A stretch of DNA of 5,065 bases from Balneolaceae bacterium. Lineage in GTDB: Bacteria; Bacteroidota; Rhodothermia; Balneolales; Balneolaceae. The stretch is taken from assembly GCA_007123985.1 (NCBI GenBank), contig SLGA01000041.1, positions 1 to 5,065 of the forward strand, read 5' to 3'. The notes beneath the pieces are model-generated. The model was not told where the DNA came from, did no database searches, and was given only the letters and a program-made list of their open reading frames with translations. The translations under genes and the position numbers were made by a program. Below are positions 1 to 5,065 of the stretch, in pieces. Position 1 is the stretch's first letter. Every line of letters starts with the position of its first letter.

Positions 1-4
1 TCAT
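1..4 (-). CDS. nuoD: Probable start codon of nuoD (partial, runs off left edge)
   Basis: An ATG read on the minus strand at 4-2 lies 18 bases after the nuoC stop codon, where nuoD is expected in a nuoABCD operon. The other nearby ATG (18-16) opens a frame that closes after five codons at TGA 3-1, so it cannot be the start. Only four bases are in the window and no protein sequence can be read. The call rests on operon order alone, and there is only a weak GAG-type ribosome binding sequence upstream. Confidence 0.4.
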
Positions 5-22
5 AGTTTTATTCTCATTCGG

Positions 23-508
23 TTATGCACCTGTTGTTACTCCGCGGTAAAATTCCTGCTGTACGTAATCTTTCCTCAGCGGGTGGCCTTCCCAGTCATC
101 CGGCAGTAGTATTCTCTTGTGATTCGGATGCCCCTCAAAAATCAAACCAACCATATCGTATGCTTCCCGCTCGTGCCAGTCTGCTGTTTTCCAGATCGCT
201 TCGATGGATGGTACGTTTGGGTTATCCATCGGCACGTAAACTTTTAGGGTAATGGTCAGATTTTTTTCAGTTGAATGCAGGTTGTAAGTAACACCCAGCT
301 CCTCTTCTTTTGGATAATGGACACCACTAAGACACATCAGTGTGTTGAAGCGCATCTGCGGATCATCCCTTAGAAATTTCGATACTGTTTTAATCATACC
401 CGTCTCTACCTGTATCCAGGAATCTCCAATTTCACCCATTGCAAACGACAAACCTTCTTCACCAAATTTTTCCTTTAAATACTCAAAAATCTCCTCAGGT
501 TTTTTCAT
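23..508 (-). CDS. nuoC: NADH-quinone oxidoreductase subunit C (complex I 30 kDa subunit)
   Basis: NuoC is a peripheral-arm subunit of respiratory complex I. It lies between the NADH-oxidising module and the membrane arm, contacts NuoB and NuoD, and binds no cofactor itself. The 161-residue product carries the family signature near its C-terminus, about residues 111-148: WHEREAYDMVG, then FEGHPNHKRILLPDDW, then PLRKDY. The start is placed at 508 rather than at the ATG seven codons upstream (529). An AAGGAG sequence sits seven bases before the 508 ATG, and this start leaves a four-base gap after nuoB, whereas the 529 start would overlap nuoB. The length suits a stand-alone NuoC, not the NuoCD fusion of some enterobacteria. 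It is third in the nuoABC order and is probably co-transcribed from upstream of nuoA. No truncation or frameshift is seen. Confidence 0.95.
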   Translation of the reverse strand: MKKPEEIFEYLKEKFGEEGLSFAMGEIGDSWIQVETGMIKTVSKFLRDDPQMRFNTLMCLSGVHYPKEEELGVTYNLHSTEKNLTITLKVYVPMDNPNVPSIEAIWKTADWHEREAYDMVGLIFEGHPNHKRILLPDDWEGHPLRKDYVQQEFYRGVTTGA

Positions 509-512
509 GAGT

Positions 513-1022
513 TCACTCCTTCCCTGCAACGTTTTCTCGCTTTTCGATTATGGTCTCTCCCGTAATTTTCTCCTGAAGCTTCAGAAATCCCTCAAGAAGT
601 GCTTCCGGTCTTGGCGGGCAGCCGGGTACATACACATCAACCGGTACAACCTTATCAACCCCTTTCAGCACATGATAGCCATGCTCCCAGTACGGGCCGC
701 CGCAGTTTGAGCATGACCCCATACTAATCACATAGCGCGGCTCCGACATCTGCTCGTAGAGGCGTAAAATTCTTGAGGCCATTTTCATGGTAACCGTACC
801 GGCAACGATCATTACATCGGCCTGGCGGGGTGAGGAGCGTGGTATGATACCAAAACGGTCGAAATCGTATCTTGAAGCGGCTGTCGCCATCATTTCAATA
901 GCACAACAGGCTAAGCCGAATTGCTCGTACCACAGCGAATTCTTTCTGGCCCAGTTAAGTGCACTTTCGAGGCCCACAATAATGATATTACTGTCATGGT
1001 ATTTTTTGTCAAGCATTCCCAT
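513..1022 (-). CDS. nuoB: NADH-quinone oxidoreductase subunit B (cluster N2 subunit)
   Basis: NuoB (PSST/20 kDa subunit) carries the terminal 4Fe-4S cluster N2, which passes electrons to quinone at the junction of the peripheral and membrane arms. All four expected ligands are visible in the 169-residue product: the tandem Cys39-Cys40 in GLACCAIEM, Cys104 in SMGSCSNCGG, and Cys135 in PGCPPRPEA. Relative to the E. coli protein as I recall it, the stretch between the third and fourth ligand is two residues longer and has an additional cysteine at 107. The start at 1022 gives MGMLDKK; Met3 at 1016 is a possible alternative, and neither has a well-spaced Shine-Dalgarno sequence (an AAGGG lies 14 bases upstream of 1022). 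It lies 23 bases after nuoA and four bases before nuoC, which supports one operon. Identification is secure. Confidence 0.97.
   Translation of the reverse strand: MGMLDKKYHDSNIIIVGLESALNWARKNSLWYEQFGLACCAIEMMATAASRYDFDRFGIIPRSSPRQADVMIVAGTVTMKMASRILRLYEQMSEPRYVISMGSCSNCGGPYWEHGYHVLKGVDKVVPVDVYVPGCPPRPEALLEGFLKLQEKITGETIIEKRENVAGKE
516..521 (-). promoter_or_regulatory. Ribosome binding site that fixes the nuoC start
   Basis: The minus strand reads AAGGAG here, seven bases before the ATG at 508. It overlaps the last codons of nuoB and decides in favour of the internal Met over the upstream ATG at 529. It is the clearest Shine-Dalgarno match in front of any gene in the window; nuoA, the CheB-like gene and gntK show none of comparable quality. 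Confidence 0.75.
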
Positions 1023-1045
1023 AATCGGAGACTACACCCTTACTT

Positions 1046-1501
1046 TTATTTTACCTGCAAAGCAGGCTCGTTGATATTCTCTTCTTTATAATCATCGCCA
1101 ACCACTCCAACTCCCTCGATATATCTGGGTACTCTTGGTTTCGGGATATCCCATTTCAGCTGTCCTTTTCCAAGCTCATAGATAAACCCGATAAAAATCA
1201 GGAATACAAAAACGAACATTGCAGCAAAGGCAAACCAGCCAATCTCTTTGAATACCACAGCCCACGGAAAAAGCAGAAGTATCTCAACCTCAAAAATCAG
1301 GAACATCAACCCAATAATGTAGAAGCGGTTATTAAACTGAATCCTGGCATCCCCAAACGGAATTTCACCACATTCGTAGGTCATAAGTTTGGTCTCGTTC
1401 GGACGATCTGGACGAACAAGTTTTGCGACAAATAGAGCCACTCCTACAAAAATGGCACCAGTCACAATAAAGAGCAGGATATAACCAAAGTCTGTCAGCA
1501 T
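1046..1501 (-). CDS. nuoA: NADH-quinone oxidoreductase subunit A (membrane subunit)
   Basis: NuoA is a small inner-membrane subunit of complex I whose loop between helices 1 and 2 lies near the quinone-binding cavity. The 151-residue product has three hydrophobic segments at roughly residues 5-28, 58-80 and 88-109. The conserved loop motif is present: TYECGEIPFGDAR at about 41-53 with the family cysteine Cys44, followed by FNNRFYIIG and FLIFEVE (67-73, acidic Glu71 and Glu73) and LLFPWA. The tail after the third helix, about 40 residues, is polar and poorly conserved. The ATG at 1501 gives the full first helix. It is preceded by an A-rich stretch with no Shine-Dalgarno sequence, common in Bacteroidota-like genomes. 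It is the first gene of the operon, so the promoter should lie in the gap 1502-1668. Confidence 0.97.
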   Translation of the reverse strand: MLTDFGYILLFIVTGAIFVGVALFVAKLVRPDRPNETKLMTYECGEIPFGDARIQFNNRFYIIGLMFLIFEVEILLLFPWAVVFKEIGWFAFAAMFVFVFLIFIGFIYELGKGQLKWDIPKPRVPRYIEGVGVVGDDYKEENINEPALQVK

Positions 1502-1668
1502 TTTTTCAAGTGTTTAGTAATTACAATTCATATTACGATATTTATACCTATTTATCCAAAATAATTGTATCATAAAAGAAAGTTTTAAGTATCCGCCTGG
1601 TTTTTGAAGCTTTTATGCCCGCTGCCGTTTACTTAAAGGTTGATTGTCAACAAAACAGCACTCGCACT
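1502..1668. promoter_or_regulatory. Divergent promoter region between nuoA and the CheB-like gene
   Basis: This gap should hold the nuo promoter on the minus strand and one for the CheB-like gene on the plus strand, because the two genes are transcribed away from each other. It is strongly AT-rich. Visible elements are a perfect 8-base palindrome GTAATTAC (1517-1524), a widely spaced inverted repeat TACAATT/AATTGTA (1522-1528 and 1563-1569), and a small inverted repeat GTTGA-TTG-TCAAC (1639-1651) just before the chosen plus-strand start. On the minus strand a TACAAT box (1569-1564) resembles a -10 element but lacks a convincing -35 at the right spacing. No promoter can be placed precisely. 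Confidence 0.45.
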
Positions 1669-2745
1669 ATGAAGAAAATTCACCTCTATATTATTGATTC
1701 TGATGAAACTGTACGCCAAAGAGTGTTGGATGCTACAGCTGCTGATCCCGAAATAACCATAGCTGAATCTGAAGGCCCTGGAAATACAGATACTACATTG
1801 GAAAAGCTGAAATCTGAAAAGCCGGATGCTCTGTTACTCGGTATCAATGAAAAATTTTCAGCCGAAATGGATCTGCTGATTACAATTCGTGAAAACCTGC
1901 CCTATCTGCCAATAATGGTAATGGCTTCTCATAATAGAGAAGGAGCAGAAATTGCACTCTCTGCTTTAAAAAAAGGAGCTGTGGAGTATTTCCCGAAAAC
2001 ATCACCCTTAAGCAGTGCAATTTTACCGGTTGAGTATTTCGAAACCCGTGTTCGTCCTGTTATTAAAGCAGTCCCAAGGCTCAATCGTGCGGTTTTACTT
2101 TCATCAAATCATCTGGAAGATGCAGTAAACAAGATTACCCCGATTCCGGGCGAATTTTTTTCAAACTCGTTCAGCAGAATGGAATTGGTAGTTATTGCAG
2201 GCTGTCTGGGCGGTGTAGCTTCGCTGTACCTGTTGCTGGCCGGTTTGCCGGGTAATCTGCCGGTTCCTGTAATTGTGGTTCAGCATGCACCCGACATGCT
2301 AACGAACGTGTTGGCCACCGATCTTGACAAAATAACTGCGCTGAATGTTGTGGAAGCGAAAGATGGGGACAAACTTTTGCCGGGCTATGTGTACATCGCG
2401 CCGGGTGATCAACATGTAACTGTTCGCAAAAGCAATCAAAAAATGGTTATCTCGCTAAATAGAAACAACTTCGTTAAAGGGTTTCGCCCTTCTATTGATG
2501 TTCTCATGAAATCGGTTAGAAAACAGTATGGGAACAGAGTGCTTTCGGTGTTTCTCTCTGGAGGTGGTAACGACGGAATTGACGGAGCAAACGTTGTGGA
2601 TGTAATCGGTGGGCAAATTATCATTCAAAATAAACAGACATCCTTATTGTCTGATCTTACCTGGAAACTTGAAATGATGGGATTAAATGAAGGTTCCTAT
2701 CCTATCGAGAGGCTTGCACACGAAATTAGCCGAAGGCTTATTTGA
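1669..2745 (+). CDS. CheB-like protein: degenerate receiver plus methylesterase-type domain with Ser-to-Cys change
   Basis: The 358-residue product has the architecture of the chemotaxis methylesterase CheB: an N-terminal receiver (about 1-115), a short linker, and a CheB catalytic-type domain (about 172-358). Classical CheB removes methyl groups from chemoreceptor glutamates when its receiver is phosphorylated. Here the phospho-accepting Asp is replaced by Gly58 (PDALLLGIN), and the acidic pair reads Asp10-Ser11 followed by Asp12. The receiver Lys is kept (Lys110 in YFPKTS). In the catalytic domain the nucleophile motif usually written GASTGG is AGCLGG, with Cys179 in place of Ser. The His of VQHAP (His206) and the Asp of GGGNDG (Asp302) are kept, as are EAKDGDKLLPG, YIAPGDQH and RPSIDVL. 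The late GMPR-type loop is lost. The start at 1669 (MKKIHLY) places the receiver at the N-terminus. An in-frame ATG at 1615 would add 18 residues unlike the family. No other chemotaxis gene is in the window; gntK follows 62 bases later on the same strand. The fold is confident; activity and substrate are unknown. Confidence 0.85.
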   Translation: MKKIHLYIIDSDETVRQRVLDATAADPEITIAESEGPGNTDTTLEKLKSEKPDALLLGINEKFSAEMDLLITIRENLPYLPIMVMASHNREGAEIALSALKKGAVEYFPKTSPLSSAILPVEYFETRVRPVIKAVPRLNRAVLLSSNHLEDAVNKITPIPGEFFSNSFSRMELVVIAGCLGGVASLYLLLAGLPGNLPVPVIVVQHAPDMLTNVLATDLDKITALNVVEAKDGDKLLPGYVYIAPGDQHVTVRKSNQKMVISLNRNNFVKGFRPSIDVLMKSVRKQYGNRVLSVFLSGGGNDGIDGANVVDVIGGQIIIQNKQTSLLSDLTWKLEMMGLNEGSYPIERLAHEISRRLI

Positions 2746-2807
2746 TCACTTTTTTTATGTGAATTGCCTGAACCATTGTATCATTACACTGAAAGAAATG
2801 TGTATCT

Positions 2808-3299
2808 ATGGTTTATGTGATAATGGGTGTATCCGGTTGTGGAAAAACAACCATTGGAAAAATGGTTGCAGCAGAAAAGGGCGTTCCTTTTTTTGATGGT
2901 GACAATTTCCATCCTGAAGAAAATGTAAAAAAAATGAGCCAGGGAATTCCTCTCAATGATGAGGATCGCAAACCCTGGCTCGAAATTCTGGCACATCAAA
3001 TTACAGAATGGAACAAACTTGGGGGAGCGGTTCTTGCCTGTTCTGCACTAAAAGAGAGCTACCGGAATCATTTAAAATCACAATCAAAATATGACCAGGT
3101 ACAGTTCATTTACCTTAAAGGTTCGAAAGATCTGATCTCAGAACGCCTTCATAAAAGAAGCGGCCATTACATGCCGGCCGATCTTCTCGATTCGCAATTC
3201 AATGATCTTGAAGAACCAAAAGATGCAATTACGATCTCTGTTGATGGAGAACCGAAAACAATTGCCCATGAAATTCTCAAACTAACCGACAGCAAATAA
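2808..3299 (+). CDS. gntK: Gluconokinase
   Basis: Gluconokinase (EC 2.7.1.12) is a soluble cytoplasmic P-loop kinase that phosphorylates D-gluconate with ATP to 6-phosphogluconate. The 163-residue product begins directly with the first strand and a Walker A motif, GVSGCGKTT at residues 7-15. Family landmarks follow in order: FDGDNFHP (29-36), PLNDEDRKPWL (48-58), ACSALKESYR (77-86), FIYLKGS (100-106), and RSGHYMPADLLDSQFNDLEEP (starting near 117). It matches GntK of E. coli along its length but lacks about ten N-terminal residues, so it is complete for the family. The ATG at 2808 fits the domain start, although the upstream sequence has only a weak purine stretch. Its stop codon overlaps the gnd start by one base, which predicts translational coupling. 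Gnd uses the product of this enzyme, a strong contextual match. The specificity is inferred from motif and context. Confidence 0.95.
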   Translation: MVYVIMGVSGCGKTTIGKMVAAEKGVPFFDGDNFHPEENVKKMSQGIPLNDEDRKPWLEILAHQITEWNKLGGAVLACSALKESYRNHLKSQSKYDQVQFIYLKGSKDLISERLHKRSGHYMPADLLDSQFNDLEEPKDAITISVDGEPKTIAHEILKLTDSK

Positions 3300-4726
3300 T
3301 GAGTAAATCGCATATTGGAATGTACGGGCTCGGTGTGATGGGCCGGAATCTGGCACTTAATTTCGAAGAAAAAGGGAACCGTGTTTCTGTTTACAACCGA
3401 AGCTTGGCGGGCGAAGAAAACATTGTACGTAATTTTATTGATGAAGCCGGTTCAGATAGCGATTATTTTGCCGCTGATACCGTTGAAGCATTTGTTGAAT
3501 CCATTGAAAGACCTCGAAAAATTGTGATTATGGTAAAAGCAGGCGCTCCTGTTGATTCCGTAGTTGATGAACTTCTGCCCCACCTCAACCGGGGTGACAT
3601 TTTGATTGATGGAGGTAATTCCAATTTCAATGACACAGAACGAAGAGTAACAGCTCTTTCTGAAAAAGATATTCTGTTTGTAGGAATGGGGGTCTCAGGT
3701 GGTGAAGAGGGTGCCCGCAACGGGCCGTCTATGATGCCGGGCGGAAATGCTGATGCGTGGGATCAGATCAAACCGATATTTGAAATCTCCTCCGCACGAG
3801 CGTTCGACGGTACACCCTGCTGCCAATGGATTGGGAAAGGCGGGGCCGGTCATTTTGTAAAAATGGTGCACAACGGCATAGAATATGCTGATATGCAACT
3901 GATTGCTGAAGCGTACCACTTGATGAAAGGGTGCACCGGCATGAGTGCCTCAGAGATCTCTGAACAGTTTTCTGCTTGGAACAAAACTGAACTTAACAGT
4001 TACCTGATGGAAATCAGTGCTGAAATTTTAACGGTTATGGATGATGATGGGCAGCCACTCGTAGATAAAATCCTGGATAGTGCCGGCCAAAAAGGTACCG
4101 GAAAATGGACGGCAATCACATCGCTCGAACTGGGTATTCCCCTATCCGGCATTACTGAAGCAGTTTATTCAAGATTCTTCTCGTCTCTAAATAGTTTGAG
4201 ATCGGAGCTATCCAAAAACTACGAACCCCGGGAAACACCAATCACGGAGAAGAAGAGATTTCTGATGGATCTCTCGGAAGCCCTTCAGGCCGCGAGAATT
4301 ACGGCGTATGCTGAAGGTTTTTACATGATTACGAAAGCCGGGCAACAATTTGGTTGGGATATAAACCCTGCATCGGTTTCAAAAATATGGCAGGGTGGCT
4401 GCATTATTCGCTCAGAACTGCTTCGGCCAATTGAGAGTGCCTACCTGAATAATCCTGATCTTGAACACTTGCTGTTATATCCTCAATTCTCGCAAGAGAT
4501 CAACAAATTGCAATCGGGTTGGCGAAGCACTATCAAAACCGGAATTGATGCCGGAATTCCACTGCCCTGCTTATCGTCTTATCTTTCTCAGTATGATGCC
4601 CTGCATTCAAAGAAACTTCCTGCAAGTCTTATTCAGGCACAGCGCGACTATTTTGGTGCTCACACGTATGAACGGATTGACAAACCTCGCGGATCATTTT
4701 TTCACACCGATTGGAAGGAAAAATAA
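3299..4726 (+). CDS. gnd: 6-phosphogluconate dehydrogenase, decarboxylating (NADP+-type)
   Basis: This enzyme (EC 1.1.1.44) oxidises and decarboxylates 6-phosphogluconate to ribulose 5-phosphate, normally reducing NADP+, in the oxidative pentose phosphate pathway. The 475-residue product is the long, homodimer-forming type, close to the 468 of E. coli Gnd. The Rossmann motif GLGVMG spans residues 10-15, and VYNRS (31-35) is the signature expected for NADP+ preference. Then come MVKAG (78-82), IDGGNSNFNDT (103-113), GVSGGEEGARNGPSMMPGG (131-149) and the catalytic segment GHFVKMVHNGIEY (184-196). That segment carries Lys188, His191, Asn192 and Glu195. KGTGKWT (265-271) and GCIIRSELL (367-375) follow. 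The C-terminal QRDYFGAHTYERID carries Arg449 and His455, which in this family reach into the partner subunit's active site. All key residues are present. The start overlaps the gntK stop codon as TAATG. No transporter or regulator for gluconate is seen nearby. Confidence 0.97.
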   Translation: MSKSHIGMYGLGVMGRNLALNFEEKGNRVSVYNRSLAGEENIVRNFIDEAGSDSDYFAADTVEAFVESIERPRKIVIMVKAGAPVDSVVDELLPHLNRGDILIDGGNSNFNDTERRVTALSEKDILFVGMGVSGGEEGARNGPSMMPGGNADAWDQIKPIFEISSARAFDGTPCCQWIGKGGAGHFVKMVHNGIEYADMQLIAEAYHLMKGCTGMSASEISEQFSAWNKTELNSYLMEISAEILTVMDDDGQPLVDKILDSAGQKGTGKWTAITSLELGIPLSGITEAVYSRFFSSLNSLRSELSKNYEPRETPITEKKRFLMDLSEALQAARITAYAEGFYMITKAGQQFGWDINPASVSKIWQGGCIIRSELLRPIESAYLNNPDLEHLLLYPQFSQEINKLQSGWRSTIKTGIDAGIPLPCLSSYLSQYDALHSKKLPASLIQAQRDYFGAHTYERIDKPRGSFFHTDWKEK

Positions 4727-4920
4727 GCAGTACGTAACTTGAATTCGAGAAAAGAATGATGATAAATCGTTAAGTACATCATATGAAGCGCAATTCTGAT
4801 GGTGTTTTCCAGTGAAATGAAGTCGCTCATTTTTGCCCGCATAGTGGAATGTAGAGTTTTCGACTTCGTTCCGACCAAAAAGCGGTCGAAACTGCGCTCA
4901 ATCTGACGAAGCATTTAATT
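4727..4920. other. Intergenic gap between convergent gnd and metallopeptidase gene
   Basis: No gene is supported here. A 70-codon minus-strand frame (4914 to 4702) runs through it but shows no recognisable domain and overlaps the end of gnd. The gap holds an inverted-repeat cluster around 4858-4892. It also holds one copy of a 12-base sequence GTGTTTTCCAGT (4802-4813) that recurs inside the metallopeptidase gene (4953-4964). No classical hairpin-plus-T-run terminator follows gnd, although 8 of 9 bases of 4730-4738 can pair with 4769-4777 across a 30-base loop. Confidence 0.6.
4858..4908 (-). repeat. Inverted-repeat cluster, possible dispersed intergenic repeat or hairpin
   Basis: Read on the minus strand, GTTTCGACC (4892-4884) can pair with GGTCGGAAC (4876-4868) around a seven-base loop. 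All nine positions pair in RNA if one G-U wobble is allowed; on the plus strand that position is a C-A mismatch. A second arrangement pairs TTTCGAC (4891-4885) with GTCGAAA (4864-4858), so the two hairpins are mutually exclusive. The preceding GTCAGATTGAGCGCAGTTTCGA (starting at 4907) resembles a type of sequence I have met as a scattered intergenic repeat in Bacteroidota-like genomes. That resemblance is from memory. The hairpin lies 28 bases after the metallopeptidase stop codon and has no T-run, so its role as a terminator is uncertain. Confidence 0.4.
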
Positions 4921-5065
4921 TTATCTCGAACTCACGTTAAGTAGTTTTTCCCGTGTTTTCCAGTCCGGTAAAAACTGATCCATCAACCGGTAAAACCGCT
5001 TACTGTGCAGGCGTTCAAGCAAATGAACCATCTCGTGCACAACAATAAACTCCAGGCAAGCAGGA
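4921..5065 (-). CDS. YgjP/DUF45-type zinc metallopeptidase, C-terminal 47 residues (partial)
   Basis: The gene enters from the right edge and stops at TAA 4923-4921, so only its last 47 codons are here. The readable protein begins PACLEFIVVHEMVHLLERLHSKRF. It contains a zinc-binding HExxH motif (HEMVH, 5038-5024) and a further histidine six residues on (RLHSKRF). It then ends with the typical tail FLPDWKTREKLLN. This combination matches the C-terminus of the YgjP-like (DUF45, M48-grouped, WLM/SprT-like) metal-dependent hydrolases. The two motif histidines, the glutamate and the third histidine are all intact, so the enzyme may be active. Its substrate is not known from this fragment. It converges with gnd across a 194-base gap and shows no functional link to the gluconate genes. 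Confidence 0.88.
   Translation of the reverse strand, partial: PACLEFIVVHEMVHLLERLHSKRFYRLMDQFLPDWKTREKLLNVSSR

Noticed and set aside
509..529. Upstream ATG for nuoC at 529
   Set aside because: It would overlap nuoB and lies before the AAGGAG that serves the ATG at 508.
1615..1668. Earlier in-frame ATG giving an 18-residue N-terminal extension to the CheB-like protein
   Set aside because: The extension is unlike CheB proteins, which begin at the receiver's first strand as MKKIHLY does here. There is no ribosome binding site to favour it.
2746..2807. Terminator or promoter between the CheB-like gene and gntK
   Set aside because: The T-run at 2750-2756 is flanked only by a 4-base TCAC/GTGA pair, and the TATCAT box at 2779 has no -35 partner at suitable spacing.
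3463..3919. Minus-strand open frames inside gnd
   Set aside because: They are antisense to a strongly conserved enzyme and have no recognisable product.
4730..4777. Possible hairpin after gnd (GTACGTAAC with GTTAAGTAC)
   Set aside because: There is one mismatch, a 30-base loop, weak AT-rich pairing and no T-run. It is not convincing as a terminator.
4702..4914. 70-codon minus-strand open frame between gnd and the metallopeptidase gene
   Set aside because: It overlaps the end of gnd, has no recognisable domain, and runs through the inverted-repeat cluster. It is most likely a chance frame.
4802..4964. 12-base direct repeat GTGTTTTCCAGT at 4802-4813 and 4953-4964
   Set aside because: The second copy is inside conserved coding sequence (DWKTR of the metallopeptidase), and no longer shared sequence flanks it. 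Chance is the simplest explanation.
4965..4995. Direct repeat CCGGTAAAA at 4965-4973 and 4987-4995
   Set aside because: Both copies fall within the metallopeptidase coding sequence and encode unrelated residues in different frames.

Overview
This window looks like an ordinary chromosomal stretch from a moderately AT-rich, respiring Gram-negative bacterium. The gene set, the general lack of strong Shine-Dalgarno sequences and the protein style point to the Bacteroidota/Balneolota/Rhodothermota assemblage. That placement is an inference and has not been tested by any search.

Layout. From about 1 to 1501, on the minus strand, lies the start of a complex I (NADH-quinone oxidoreductase) operon in the standard order nuoA, nuoB, nuoC. 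The presumed nuoD start codon sits at the left edge. A 167-base AT-rich gap (1502-1668) separates it from a divergent plus-strand group: a CheB-like two-domain protein (1669-2745), a gluconokinase gene gntK (2808-3299) and a 6-phosphogluconate dehydrogenase gene gnd (3299-4726). gntK and gnd overlap by one base. After a 194-base gap with inverted repeats, the 3' end of a YgjP/DUF45-type zinc metallopeptidase gene runs in on the minus strand from the right edge (4921-5065). It converges with gnd.

How the genes work together. NuoA, NuoB and NuoC belong to complex I: NuoA is a membrane subunit, while NuoB (cluster N2) and NuoC form part of the peripheral connecting module. GntK and Gnd together turn gluconate into 6-phosphogluconate and then ribulose 5-phosphate with NADPH, feeding the pentose phosphate pathway. 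No gluconate transporter or regulator is visible.

The most unusual gene is the CheB-like one. Its receiver has Gly where the phosphorylated Asp should be. Its methylesterase domain has Cys where the nucleophilic Ser should be, but keeps the catalytic His and Asp. No other chemotaxis gene is nearby. I see no CRISPR array, tRNA, rRNA, insertion sequence or defence system in the window.
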